Shown here one piece after another: positions 43,627 through 53,125 of a stretch of 64,000 nucleotides of DNA. Source of the DNA: an uncultured Lachnospiraceae bacterium (GTDB taxonomy: Bacteria > Bacillota > Clostridia > Lachnospirales > Lachnospiraceae); contig CAJTPF010000016.1 of NCBI GenBank assembly GCA_910578175.1, positions 3,336 through 67,335 of the forward strand, in the 5' to 3' direction. How positions within the stretch are numbered: the stretch's first letter is position 1; each line of letters starts with the position of its first letter. The translations under genes and the position numbers were made by a program. The notes below the pieces were generated by a model, which did no database searches, was not told the origin of the DNA, and worked only from the letters and a program-made list of their open reading frames with translations.

Positions 43627-44502
43627 TCAAATCTGTTTCCGGTACTCCTGTTTCCATTCGTCTATCACCTGATGGATTCCTTCATAAAAATCATCCAGAT
43701 TTCTGCATCCGTCATAGGTTATAACTTTTTCCAGATATTCGTATTCTTTTGTCAGTTCACACTTTATGGCAGATTCTTTTATTTCTTCAATGCACTGGAT
43801 GACCAGAGCCTCATCCAACGCCAGTGAACCCAGCTCCGCCATGATTTTTTCCAGAAGTTTTTCCTTTGATTCTTCCTGATAATCCATTCCCAGCAACAAC
43901 GAATGAATAAGGGCGCTGCCTGATTCCCGGCAGGGATATAATATATATGCTTTTTTTAAATCCTCTGCCGCCTCTGCAAAATAAAACATCCTGACTTTTA
44001 TCTTTCCAAGTCCCAGATAAATGCCTCCATAAAATTCATCATGTTCCTGATCTCCTGTCATCAGTACCGGCTGTCCCTTTTCATTCAGTATGTTATTATA
44101 AATCTCATTGGCGCCGGCCAGCTTTCCTCCCTGATATAACAATTCCGCCCGGACCTTCATTCTTTCTTTCAGGCTTTTGCTTCCGATTATATCCAGATTT
44201 TTTTGCAGTTGCTTTAACTCATCTTCCTCATAAAACCGGGACTCCCTGACGAGAAGCATTACCATATCCGAAAACGAATTTTTCAGTTCCATGGCATGTT
44301 TCAGTTTTGCCGCCAGTTCGGGCAGTTCCAGTTCCGTCCGGATATACTCTGTCAGTCTTTCGTTAAAGAAACCGGTATCCACAAAGAAAACAGTATTATA
44401 TAAATAATATGCCAGTTCTTCAACAGAATATATATTTAACTCCATATCTTCGATATGATATGGTACTTTCGCCTGCGGACTGCACAATCGTATGCCCTGC
44501 AT
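43627..44502 (-). CDS. Helical-repeat protein of the DUF5716/5717 operon
   Basis: A 291-residue soluble helical protein. A TPR-like array is visible in about 125-215 (RAELLYQGGKLAGANEIYNN, GIYLGLGKIKVRMFYFAEAA, EDLKKAYILYPCRES), while the N-terminal region (IYSVEELAYYLYNTVFFVD) is highly conserved-looking and may form a docking motif. GGAGG precedes the ATG, and the gap to the DUF5716 gene is 11 bases. No catalytic motif is seen. It is probably an adaptor within the complex encoded by this operon. Confidence 0.75.
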   Translation of the reverse strand: MQGIRLCSPQAKVPYHIEDMELNIYSVEELAYYLYNTVFFVDTGFFNERLTEYIRTELELPELAAKLKHAMELKNSFSDMVMLLVRESRFYEEDELKQLQKNLDIIGSKSLKERMKVRAELLYQGGKLAGANEIYNNILNEKGQPVLMTGDQEHDEFYGGIYLGLGKIKVRMFYFAEAAEDLKKAYILYPCRESGSALIHSLLLGMDYQEESKEKLLEKIMAELGSLALDEALVIQCIEEIKESAIKCELTKEYEYLEKVITYDGCRNLDDFYEGIHQVIDEWKQEYRKQI

Positions 44503-44513
44503 AACCTTTCCTC

Positions 44514-45806
44514 CTACAGATAATCTTCTATGTTTAATACCTGCTTAAGCGTTTTCCCGGAAGCCGGGAAAAAATCTCCGAATCCCTTATCGGTGATCAC
44601 GAACATACATTGTCTGTCATTTTTATAGGACAGGGCAATTTCCAAACGGGTATTTTTATTCGGACGCTCCGGAAACTCTCCCAGATCGAAGATCAGTTCC
44701 CTTTTCGCTTTATTTATCGAAGACGATATATAAAAAACAAGTTTCCGGGTGTTGTCCGGAATACATTCAATTCTGGCGCCCGCCTCATACCAGTTTGTTC
44801 CCGCTCCTGACAGCATGACCGGCAGTTCCCTGCCGTCCCGTATCACATTTATCTCAATATTGACCAGAGTCCTTCCGGAGCAGACAAACTGATAGTTTCC
44901 GGCTTCACCCATTCTGAACATATCCATGGATGCATAACCGGCACCCTTGACAAAAAGATTATATCCCTGAAATACCCTGTGTTTATTGCACAGAACATTA
45001 ACAGACTCCTCCATCCACGTCTCATAAAAGCCACATCCGGTCAGATAAATGGTAGAAACAATATGTCTGGAACAAACCTCTTTGACAATTTCCGCAAACC
45101 TCCGGTCCGCCTTAAGTCTTCCTTCCCTTGTTTCAAGCAATCCATATCCGATCTCACCAGAATAATCGTTTTCTTCAATGATTATAGGCTGGGGAATTCT
45201 GGCCCGTACCAGATTTAATTTCCGCATGGTAAAACGGGTTTTGGTAAAATCGAAAACCAGTACGTCGTTAATCCACAATTCTTTTTTCTGAAAAATGTTA
45301 TAGTAAATAAAACTCTCCGAATGACCGATGACCCGTATATTTTCTCTGGCAATCCCCAGTTTTTCCATAACCTTATGAATAACTGCAACCAGCAGGCGGT
45401 CGGGATACTCCAAAGTAAATACCACCTTATCCGGCCGGTTCGCATGGCAGTGTCCGGCTGCCAGTTCGAACAGCCGGAAAATAAAAATTTCCAGCAATTG
45501 CTGTCCGCTGTATGTCCGTTTCCCAATCTCTGCTGATTCTTCTTTCAATGTCATATGGATCAGCGATGAAGATCCTGCGGCTTCCTTTCGTTTCATATGA
45601 AGTTCCGCAATATCGCCAATACACCATTCATCGGATTGATTCAGTTTTGCCACTATTGTGGGAATCAGATATTTTTGCTCACCCGGAATGGTACTGAGAG
45701 ATTCCGGTTCAGTCATGGTACCGGTAAAATAACTGATCTGACTGTAATCATCACACAAATCCACTGCTACCGATATTCTGTTATTTCCTGACTGTTTTTC
45801 CATCAC
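44514..45806 (-). CDS. DUF5716 protein with Hsp70/actin-like fold
   Basis: A 430-residue protein. The N-terminus has a phosphate-1-like strand (ISVAVDLCDDYSQISYF, comparable to the GIDLGTTYS of Hsp70), a connecting region (DKVVFTLEYPDRLLVAVIHK) and, near 260-300, an adenosine-motif-like stretch (STIYLTGCGFYETWM then YNLFVKGAGYA). The loops are degenerate, so ATP binding is likely but not certain. The C-terminal 120 residues are beta-rich, like an Hsp70 substrate domain. I associate it with DUF5716. The start is GTG at 45806 or ATG at 45803. It is followed after 11 bases by the helical-repeat gene. Confidence 0.78.
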   Translation of the reverse strand: MMEKQSGNNRISVAVDLCDDYSQISYFTGTMTEPESLSTIPGEQKYLIPTIVAKLNQSDEWCIGDIAELHMKRKEAAGSSSLIHMTLKEESAEIGKRTYSGQQLLEIFIFRLFELAAGHCHANRPDKVVFTLEYPDRLLVAVIHKVMEKLGIARENIRVIGHSESFIYYNIFQKKELWINDVLVFDFTKTRFTMRKLNLVRARIPQPIIIEENDYSGEIGYGLLETREGRLKADRRFAEIVKEVCSRHIVSTIYLTGCGFYETWMEESVNVLCNKHRVFQGYNLFVKGAGYASMDMFRMGEAGNYQFVCSGRTLVNIEINVIRDGRELPVMLSGAGTNWYEAGARIECIPDNTRKLVFYISSSINKAKRELIFDLGEFPERPNKNTRLEIALSYKNDRQCMFVITDKGFGDFFPASGKTLKQVLNIEDYL

Positions 45807-45835
45807 CGCTTCTGCCTTTCTTTGACTTAATAAAC

Positions 45836-48800
45836 CTAAAACAGCTGTTCCGTTAAAGATTTCGTTACATAATATTTTTTGATCAAATCCCGGACCGTTG
45901 ATTCTTCCTTAAGTTCCATACATTCCAGTATATCGTTAAGCATTCCGAATCTGGTACTGCCGACTTCCACATGTCTGTCATCCAAAGTATAACATTTGCT
46001 CTCCGTAAATGCTTTTCCTGTTCCGGAATCTTCCGTTATATAATATTTTACATTTTCACCATAGAATAATGTAAATGATTTGGTATACAAACCGTAAAAC
46101 GGCTGTTCCATTTCTTCAGTCACAAATTCCCGGCCGGAACTCTCTTCTACGCCTCTATCCTGTTCCAGTATATAATTTATCAACACTTTTTCCTGAGGCT
46201 CCGTCCGGTATTCGATAACAAACTTATCCAAAACGGTTCCGGACAGTGAAAAATACTTATTAAATTTTTTAAAAAAGTTAAAAAAGATTTTATCCTTCTC
46301 CAATGCTGCCAATGCATTCCGGCAAATGTTTACCGCCGGAGCCGGAAGATCGTTCTTAGTCGCACAATATCTCAGATAAGCACATTTACAAACATTATGC
46401 ATATTATCGTTTACGCTCATTTCATCTTCCAAATGAAGAAAAAACAATTCATCTGCGGGTTTTTCTTTTACAAAATATTCAAAGGACATGAAAAAGAGAT
46501 ATGCCTGCTTCAGCACCGGTAACGCTGCTTTTTTATAATAAGACTCATAAATCGTGACAATGCTTCCCAAATGGTTCCTTGTAAACAACATCTGGGCAAT
46601 CATGCGCTCCTCCAGTTCCCTGGTTTCGATGCCATATTCTTTTGCCACTCTCCACAATTCCATCATCTCTCTGGTGGTTCCGTTAAAATACGTGACCAGA
46701 TAAACCAGGACGATTTCATTATATTTCCCATGCCGGTAGGAATATACGCAATATTTCAGCAGATTCCCGTCTTCCCTGTTCTCGTATCCCGGAAGGACTC
46801 TCGAACAGAATTTCAGCAAACGGCGGGCATCCATATCGCAGATACCGTATTCCTTCAATACTTCTGCCGTTCTGTCATACAATCCCCGCAAAATCATAAG
46901 TTCCAGTACCTTGTTCCGTATCTGCCGTCCCAGTTTGGTCATATCCATCTGCAAAAGATACTCATCCAGGTCATCTCCGTCATACCTGCTGAAATAAAAT
47001 TCCACAACATCACCCATGATTCCGTCATGGTATTCCGGCCGGAACTCTTCACGTTTCAAAACATCGCGGAATACGGTTATCCCCTCTGGTATATTTTTAT
47101 GGTATTTTAAAGATTGTTCACACATCTTTGCCATCTGGTAAATATTATCCGCATTTTTTTCATATGAAATTTCAGACAATTCCCTGTTATCATACAATTT
47201 TTCAACAGTGTAACTGATGGTTTTCATATAGCGGTTTCCGCTACGGTCCTTAAACATGATGATTGCATCTTCAGTAAATATATTTATATAAGCAATACCG
47301 TTTTGAATCCGATAATGTTTCTCTCCCCTGATTTCCTTATGAATAACAATGACTTCCGTCATATACCGGTTACTGCATGTCAGTTTCCATGTATTCAGAA
47401 CATATATCAACGCTTTTACATTTTCATCTGCTATATGCTGAGGCGTTAAAACATCGGCATAGATTTCAGCCAGATAAGAATCCATTTCCCTGTTTCTTAA
47501 TTTTTCCAATGCAAAACGTTCGATGGTATGCTGATAGTTTTTATAAACATTAGGCAGCTTCTCTTTGTTCCGGATGATCAGATGATAAAAAAATGCTTCT
47601 CTGTCATACAGCAGATTCCCGTTATATACATAGTACATCAGCACTGTATTCGGAATGGTTCCTTCATAATCCTCCGGCATGGAAAAGACATAATACTCCA
47701 ACAGCCTTGTCACCTTTAAATCCGCCGCAATCCCCAGAGCATACCATTTAAAATACCGGTTGTCCGTTTTATTTCCCCGGATCAGCATACTTAACAGAGC
47801 ATTCAATATGACTTTGTTCTCAAATTTATCATATAATCCGGTCAGTACCCTGAAAAGCAGAGGGCGGAATCCTTTTTCCAGCATGGCCAGTTCCGATATC
47901 TGTACGGCAAGCTTTAACCCGATGGCTCCATAGCGGTTTCCGAATGCCAGAACCTGCAGTTCGAATCCGTTGATCACCCTGAGCAGTGCCGGCTGCTTAT
48001 TAAACACATATAAGGCTTCATAATACATTAACGGACTTTTGCACCCCAGCTTAAACTGCTCTTTAATTCTGGCAATCTTAAGGCTTTTATTGTTTTCAAA
48101 ACTGCTGTCCATAAAAAGCAGGAGCCATAAGAGTTTCCATGAATCGTAACCGTTTTCGTAATATTTTTTAATGATATCCAGTGCATTGCGGGTATGTTCC
48201 GGTTCCCGTCTTTGTAAGGTTCTGACATATAAATAATAACAATATAATTCGATATGCTCCTCTCTCCGGTCCAGGATCTCTTCCGCCACGCTTTCCAGCA
48301 GCCATGCCGCTTCATCGTCCCGTTTTCCTGACAGGCAGATCTGGGCCTGCAGCAGCTTGTAAAACGGATTTCCGTCATCAAATCCCCTCGCCCGTTGGAT
48401 CAATTGTAAAGATTCCTCCGCCCAGTTCTCCAGACTGTTATTATGCATCCGGAAAGCCAGATACTTTACGGCCAGGCTGCTGATACAGCGGTTGATCTCC
48501 CCATGCGCCGTATCCCTGTCTTTGATGTTATCCACAGCAATCACGCACTCTGTGGTTTCTGCAACCGTACGAAAGACAATTTTTCCGTAATTCATACCGC
48601 CGTGAAGTTTCCCAATATCGATCAGATAGCTGAATTCATATGTATTTCCCGCAAAATCCTCGCTGCTGATACAGGACCGGCAGTCCGTAATAAAATCCCC
48701 TTCCACCTCTACATCTATTTTCTGATATCCCCATGTATTTCTGGTAAGAAGTAATATATCCCCATAGGATTCAGTCAGGGAATCATATTCCCGACGGGTA

Positions 48801-49390
48801 TCAGATACCGAAAGAACCATCGGCTGTTTTTTGCTGATTCCGATCATAAATTCTTCCAACGCCCTTTTTTTATCAGCGCCCTGTACCAGCCCTTCGTACA
48901 TGCTTCCGGTACCGATATCCTTTCTTAAAAATACTTCTTTAAATTCCGGCGAAAGAAACAGTCTCAACGCCTCTTCGTATTCCTGTTTTACCAGATTTAC
49001 AAAATGAAACAGATTTGATATTTCTCCGACAGACGAAGGTAAACTTTTAGCCGTCACATGAATCTTCACCGGAAGAAATATTTCACCGCAGTTGCTGACG
49101 ATATTGATCCTGCCTTCAAAAATATCTTCGGGTCCGCAGAACCGGGCAGATACTTCATACCGTATGGTACACCGGTTTCCGATAAACTGATCATCCGTAA
49201 TCACAATGCTGTCATGGGAAGAATATACGATTCCTTTCATCTCAAATCCGTTACCCGTAAATACATCAAAAGAACCAGTAATCTTTCTGCCTGCTTCCAC
49301 GGATAGCTCAATATCGTTCACAGACGTTTCAATTACTGGTATGCTGTAGTCCAAAATTCCTCTTGATAACTTGCCAATCAGTTCTTTCAA
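45836..49390 (-). CDS. Giant DUF5717 protein
   Basis: An 1184-residue soluble protein. Residues 1-115 are strand-rich and Ig-like (IELSVEAGRKITGSFDVFTG, GRINIVSNCGEIFLPVKIHV). Residues 130-290 contain a second similar domain. Most of the rest (300-1080) is helical and repeat-like, with TPR-style packing (QRARGFDDGNPFYKLLQAQI). The C-terminal 80 residues return to strands. I associate it with DUF5717, a family seen beside DUF5716 in Lachnospiraceae. Start is TTG with GAGG seven bases upstream, driven by a good SigA promoter. It probably acts as the scaffold of a complex with the Hsp70-like partner; function is unknown. Confidence 0.8.
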   Translation of the reverse strand: MKELIGKLSRGILDYSIPVIETSVNDIELSVEAGRKITGSFDVFTGNGFEMKGIVYSSHDSIVITDDQFIGNRCTIRYEVSARFCGPEDIFEGRINIVSNCGEIFLPVKIHVTAKSLPSSVGEISNLFHFVNLVKQEYEEALRLFLSPEFKEVFLRKDIGTGSMYEGLVQGADKKRALEEFMIGISKKQPMVLSVSDTRREYDSLTESYGDILLLTRNTWGYQKIDVEVEGDFITDCRSCISSEDFAGNTYEFSYLIDIGKLHGGMNYGKIVFRTVAETTECVIAVDNIKDRDTAHGEINRCISSLAVKYLAFRMHNNSLENWAEESLQLIQRARGFDDGNPFYKLLQAQICLSGKRDDEAAWLLESVAEEILDRREEHIELYCYYLYVRTLQRREPEHTRNALDIIKKYYENGYDSWKLLWLLLFMDSSFENNKSLKIARIKEQFKLGCKSPLMYYEALYVFNKQPALLRVINGFELQVLAFGNRYGAIGLKLAVQISELAMLEKGFRPLLFRVLTGLYDKFENKVILNALLSMLIRGNKTDNRYFKWYALGIAADLKVTRLLEYYVFSMPEDYEGTIPNTVLMYYVYNGNLLYDREAFFYHLIIRNKEKLPNVYKNYQHTIERFALEKLRNREMDSYLAEIYADVLTPQHIADENVKALIYVLNTWKLTCSNRYMTEVIVIHKEIRGEKHYRIQNGIAYINIFTEDAIIMFKDRSGNRYMKTISYTVEKLYDNRELSEISYEKNADNIYQMAKMCEQSLKYHKNIPEGITVFRDVLKREEFRPEYHDGIMGDVVEFYFSRYDGDDLDEYLLQMDMTKLGRQIRNKVLELMILRGLYDRTAEVLKEYGICDMDARRLLKFCSRVLPGYENREDGNLLKYCVYSYRHGKYNEIVLVYLVTYFNGTTREMMELWRVAKEYGIETRELEERMIAQMLFTRNHLGSIVTIYESYYKKAALPVLKQAYLFFMSFEYFVKEKPADELFFLHLEDEMSVNDNMHNVCKCAYLRYCATKNDLPAPAVNICRNALAALEKDKIFFNFFKKFNKYFSLSGTVLDKFVIEYRTEPQEKVLINYILEQDRGVEESSGREFVTEEMEQPFYGLYTKSFTLFYGENVKYYITEDSGTGKAFTESKCYTLDDRHVEVGSTRFGMLNDILECMELKEESTVRDLIKKYYVTKSLTEQLF

Positions 49391-49438
49391 CGGTATACCT
49401 CATTTCATTTCACATATGTACATAATCCACTGACATTT

Positions 49439-49467
49439 ATTGTATCATATTTCACTAAAATGTACAA
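49439..49467 (-). promoter_or_regulatory. Promoter of the DUF5717 operon
   Basis: TTGTAC (49462-49467) and TACAAT (49439-49444) with a 17-base spacer on the minus strand, about 50 bases upstream of the TTG start. It suggests vegetative, SigA-type expression. Confidence 0.65.
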
Positions 49468-49505
49468 GGCGGGGTTGGACTGCAAGGCTTATGATGGCGT
49501 TCCTT

Positions 49506-50021
49506 TTATTGGTTGAAAAAATCCGGTATCTCCGTTTTTTCCAATAAAAGCAGCTTTTCTTTCAGATCAACGCCTCCGGCATAGCCTGTCAGACTTCCGT
49601 CTGCGCCGACCACCCGGTGACAGGGAATCATCAGCGAAACCGGGTTGTGTCCCACTGCACCTCCCACTGCCTGGGCCGACATTTTGGAAAGTCCTTTTTG
49701 TTTTGCGATCTTTTTCGCAATCTCTCCGTAAGTCATCGTTCGTCCATAAGGTATCGCCAGCAGAATTTCCCACACGGCTTTTCGAAAGGGCGTTGCGTTT
49801 AAAGATATGTCCGGAATAAAATCCGGTTCTCTTCCGCTGAAATAAACAGTAAGCCAGTGAACCGCCTGTTGAAAAACAGGAAGTTCCTTTTGTTCATAAT
49901 CTTTGGAAAGCGTATATCCAAAGTATTTCTGACCGTCAAACCATAAACCGGTCAGTGCCGTTCCGTCGCTTGCAAGCGTTATTCCTCCCAGCGGCGATTT
50001 ATAATAGTGAACATAATCCAT
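49506..50021 (-). CDS. ogt: Methylated-DNA-[protein]-cysteine S-methyltransferase
   Basis: A 171-residue DNA repair protein that removes alkyl groups from O6-alkylguanine in a suicide reaction. The active-site motif is MIPCHRVVGADG, with the preceding helix-turn-helix Arg region and asparagine hinge (GGAVGHNPVSLM). The C-terminal LTGYAGGVDLKEKLLLLE is typical. There is no N-terminal Ada domain. It is separated by 54 bases from rarA upstream, giving a small DNA repair pair. Confidence 0.95.
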   Translation of the reverse strand: MDYVHYYKSPLGGITLASDGTALTGLWFDGQKYFGYTLSKDYEQKELPVFQQAVHWLTVYFSGREPDFIPDISLNATPFRKAVWEILLAIPYGRTMTYGEIAKKIAKQKGLSKMSAQAVGGAVGHNPVSLMIPCHRVVGADGSLTGYAGGVDLKEKLLLLEKTEIPDFFNQ

Positions 50022-50075
50022 GGATACCTCCGGTTTTTGTATAGAGTCCGCATAACATTTACATCGGTCTTAAGT

Positions 50076-51359
50076 CTAATATCCATTCATATCTTTTTTA
50101 TCAGCAAAGAACTTATACCCCTTGATTTCATCCGGCAGATACTGCTGTTCCACATAATGGCCTTCATAATCATGGGGATATTTATAACCTGTCCCGCGTC
50201 CCAGTTTTGCGGCACCCTTATAGTGACTGTCTTTCAAATGCGGCGGTATCTGATACGGCGGATGGGTTCTTACAAAATCCATTGCCGCATTAATGGCATC
50301 ATGGGCCGAATTATCCTTCGGAGCCCTTGCAATATAAAGCGCCGCTTCCGCCAGAGGTATCCTGGCTTCCGGCATACCCAGCTGATGGGCCGCCTGGGCG
50401 GCGGAAGCAGCCACGGTCAAAGCATTTGGGTCTGCCAGTCCTACGTCTTCCGCGGCACAGATCATGATCCGCCTTGCAATAAACGTTACGCTTTCTCCTG
50501 CCTCCAGCATTCTGGCCAGATAATATACGGCAGCATCCGGATCCGAGCCGCGCATGCTTTTGATAAAGGCGGATATGGTATCATAATGATTGTCTCCGTT
50601 TTTGTCATAACGCAGGTTTCTTTTCTGGATACATTCCTGTGCCGTCTCTGCTGTAATGTGAATTTTCCCGTCAGTGGATCTCGGGGTAGTCAGTACGGCC
50701 AGTTCCAGAGCATTCAGTGCAGTCCTTCCGTCGCCGCCGGCTGCGTCGGCCAGAAATTCTAACGCCCCGTCTTCTATTTCCGCCGAATATGCACCCATTC
50801 CTTTTCCTTCATCCCGAACCGCCCGGAGCAGAAGCGTCCGTATATCCTCCCGGGATAGTTCTTTCAGTTCAAATATGGTAGAACGGGAAATCAGCGCGCT
50901 ATTGACTTCAAAATAAGGGTTCTCCGTGGTAGCTCCGATCAATATGATCGTACCGTCTTCCACAAAAGGCAGTAGATAATCCTGCTGCCCCTTGTTAAAC
51001 CGGTGGATCTCGTCCACAAACAGAATCGTCTTTTTTCCGTACATTCCAAGACTATCCTTCGCCTTGCCTACGACTTCCTCCATATCCTTCTTGCCGGCAG
51101 AGGTCGCATTGATCTGTCTGAAATCCGCATTGGTGGTATTGGCGATCACTTTCGCCAGGGTGGTCTTTCCGGTTCCCGGCGGTCCGTAAAATATCACGGA
51201 ACTTAATTTATCTGCTTTTATTGCCCGGTACAACAGGGTGTTTTCCCCGATGATATGCTTCTGACCTACTATCTCCTCCAGCCGCTCCGGTCTCAACCGG
51301 GCGGCCAGCGGCCATGTATTGTCACGGTTTGTCTCTCTCATATATTCAAATAAATCCAT
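50076..51359 (-). CDS. rarA: Replication-associated recombination protein A
   Basis: A 427-residue AAA+ ATPase related to the clamp loader (RarA/MgsA) that acts at stalled forks. Walker A is GPPGTGKTTLAKV near 50-62, Walker B is ILFVDEIHRFNKGQQD, sensor 1 is IGATTENPYF, and the C-terminal tetramerisation part includes MRGSDPDAAVYYLARML and a MDFVRTHPPYQIPPHL segment. Length is normal. Confidence 0.96.
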   Translation of the reverse strand: MDLFEYMRETNRDNTWPLAARLRPERLEEIVGQKHIIGENTLLYRAIKADKLSSVIFYGPPGTGKTTLAKVIANTTNADFRQINATSAGKKDMEEVVGKAKDSLGMYGKKTILFVDEIHRFNKGQQDYLLPFVEDGTIILIGATTENPYFEVNSALISRSTIFELKELSREDIRTLLLRAVRDEGKGMGAYSAEIEDGALEFLADAAGGDGRTALNALELAVLTTPRSTDGKIHITAETAQECIQKRNLRYDKNGDNHYDTISAFIKSMRGSDPDAAVYYLARMLEAGESVTFIARRIMICAAEDVGLADPNALTVAASAAQAAHQLGMPEARIPLAEAALYIARAPKDNSAHDAINAAMDFVRTHPPYQIPPHLKDSHYKGAAKLGRGTGYKYPHDYEGHYVEQQYLPDEIKGYKFFADKKDMNGY

Positions 51360-51503
51360 TGATCTGCCTTATCCACGGAACGTTCCGGGTTCTTCCTTTC
51401 TTTCAAATCATTCTTCATCTGATTTTATCACATGGCAGCATAAATATCTATTATTCAATACATTATTAATATTATTTTAAAATAATTCTATTGTTCCAAG
51501 CGT

Positions 51504-51601
51504 ATTTTTATGGTAAAATGTAAGAGTTATTATCGATTTCATTTTATGGTAAAATCAAATCTGTATAAAAAACGGATTTCATTTTATGATAAAATGAAAT
51601 C
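51504..51601 (+). promoter_or_regulatory. Three tandem palindromic sites upstream of citrate synthase
   Basis: Three related sites lie at 51504-51519, 51535-51561 and 51575-51601. All share TTTTATG(G/A)TAAAAT. The third is a perfect 13-bp inverted repeat around one base (GATTTCATTTTAT-G-mirror), the second is nearly so, and the first keeps only the core. Centres are 36 and 40 bp apart. TTGTTC (51491-51496) and TAAAAT (51514-51519, inside site 1) with 17 bases between them could be the promoter, so binding at the sites would control transcription. Confidence 0.7.
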
Positions 51602-51634
51602 TGATTTTATATCTATAGCGAAGGGGGTTTTCCA

Positions 51635-52999
51635 TTGACAGAAAACAACTACTCAAAAATTACACCTGAAATTACTGCTCTTTCACAATTGTGTGTAGAA
51701 AACAGTTCTATTGACCCGACACTTTACGGAAAATACGAGGTTAAGCGCGGTCTTCGAGATATAAATGGCAAAGGAGTCCTGACCGGTCTTACGGAAATTG
51801 CGGAAGTACGTTCTTACATAACCGTAGATAACGAAATGATACCTTGTGAAGGAAAACTTTTTTACCGGGGAATCGATGTTGAAGAACTTGTAAACGGTTT
51901 TGTGGCTGACAAACGGTTTGGTTTTGAAGAAACCACTTATCTCTTATTATTCGGCAAACTTCCCACACCGGAAGAACTCAAAAGCTTCATTTCATTGCTG
52001 GGACACTACCGTTCCCTGCCTACCAGCTTCGTCCGGGATATTATAATGAAAGCGCCAAGTCAGGATATGATGAATACACTGGCAAGAAGTGTTTTAACCC
52101 TGTATTCCTATGATGAAACGGCAGATGTTGTTTCCATACCAAATGTACTCAGACAATGTCTGCAGCTGATCGCATTGTTTCCTCAGTTATCCGTATACGG
52201 ATATCAGGCATATAAGCACTATCACGACGGACAGAGCCTGTTTATACACTCGCCGAATCCTGAACTGTCCACAGCGGAAAATATTCTGCATCTGTTGCGT
52301 CCGGACAGCAAATATACGGAGTTAGAGGCAAGAATCCTGGATATTGCCCTGGTACTCCATGCCGACCATGGCGGCGGAAATAATTCCACATTCACTACCC
52401 ATGTGGTTTCTTCCTCCGGAACCGATACATATTCAACAATCGCAGCTTCCCTTGGTTCCTTAAAAGGACCGAAGCACGGCGGAGCCAACTTAAAGGTAAT
52501 GCAGATGTTTGACGACATGATGGTACAGATCAAAGACTGGAACGACGAAGAAGAGATCAGAAAGTACCTGTCCGATTTACTAAATAAAAAAGCCTTTGAC
52601 AAAGCCGGACTGATCTACGGTATGGGCCATGCGGTTTATTCCATATCCGATCCCCGTGCCAGAGTGCTGAAACGATATGTGGAAAAACTTTCTGCCGAGA
52701 AAGGACTGGATAAGGAATTCAAACTCTATTCCATCGTAGAACGACTGGCCCCGGAAGTTATCGCCCAGGAGCGCAAAATCTACAAAGGAGTCAGTGCCAA
52801 TATTGATTTTTACAGCGGTTTCGTATACCGGATGCTGGGTCTTCCGTTGGAACTGTATACTCCGATCTTTGCCATCGCACGTATTTCCGGCTGGAGCGCC
52901 CACCGTATCGAAGAATTGATCAATGTAGGCAAGATCATACGACCAGCGTACAAGAGCGTTGCAAAACATATCGATTATGTTCCATTAAATGAACGTTAA
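51635..52999 (+). CDS. Citrate synthase family protein
   Basis: A 454-residue citrate (or 2-methylcitrate) synthase condensing acetyl-CoA with oxaloacetate. Catalytic features are visible: LHADHGGGNNSTF (His), LKGPKHGGAN (His), GMGHAVYSISDPRARVLKRY (oxaloacetate site) and YSGFVYRMLGLP (catalytic Asp region is FYSG-type in this subgroup). The N-terminal extension (about 50 residues before GLTEIAEVRSYI) is common in clostridial forms. The start is TTG with GGGGG seven bases upstream. No aconitase or isocitrate dehydrogenase gene is nearby. Three palindromic sites suggest tight regulation. Confidence 0.92.
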   Translation: MTENNYSKITPEITALSQLCVENSSIDPTLYGKYEVKRGLRDINGKGVLTGLTEIAEVRSYITVDNEMIPCEGKLFYRGIDVEELVNGFVADKRFGFEETTYLLLFGKLPTPEELKSFISLLGHYRSLPTSFVRDIIMKAPSQDMMNTLARSVLTLYSYDETADVVSIPNVLRQCLQLIALFPQLSVYGYQAYKHYHDGQSLFIHSPNPELSTAENILHLLRPDSKYTELEARILDIALVLHADHGGGNNSTFTTHVVSSSGTDTYSTIAASLGSLKGPKHGGANLKVMQMFDDMMVQIKDWNDEEEIRKYLSDLLNKKAFDKAGLIYGMGHAVYSISDPRARVLKRYVEKLSAEKGLDKEFKLYSIVERLAPEVIAQERKIYKGVSANIDFYSGFVYRMLGLPLELYTPIFAIARISGWSAHRIEELINVGKIIRPAYKSVAKHIDYVPLNER

Positions 53000-53020
53000 A
53001 TTTTAACTGTTAAAAATAAA

Positions 53021-53080
53021 AAAAGAGCCCTTTTCTCCCCCTTGCATAAGGCATGGGGAAGAAAGCGGCTCTTATTTTTT
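53021..53080. terminator. Bidirectional terminator between convergent genes
   Basis: AAGAGCC (53023-53029) pairs with GGCTCTT (53067-53073), enclosing an inner C-rich/G-rich stem (TCTCCCC with GGGGAAGA). A-run before and T-run after allow termination of citrate synthase and of the convergent gene at 53126. Confidence 0.85.
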
Positions 53081-53125
53081 ACAAATAACCGTTTGCGAAC
53101 ATTCATCCGTTATTCCAAATCCTTC

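Noticed and set aside
46571..47110. A 179-codon plus-strand frame opposite the DUF5717 gene
   Set aside because: Composition is that of an antisense shadow (many Phe, His, Ile) and there is no ribosome binding site.
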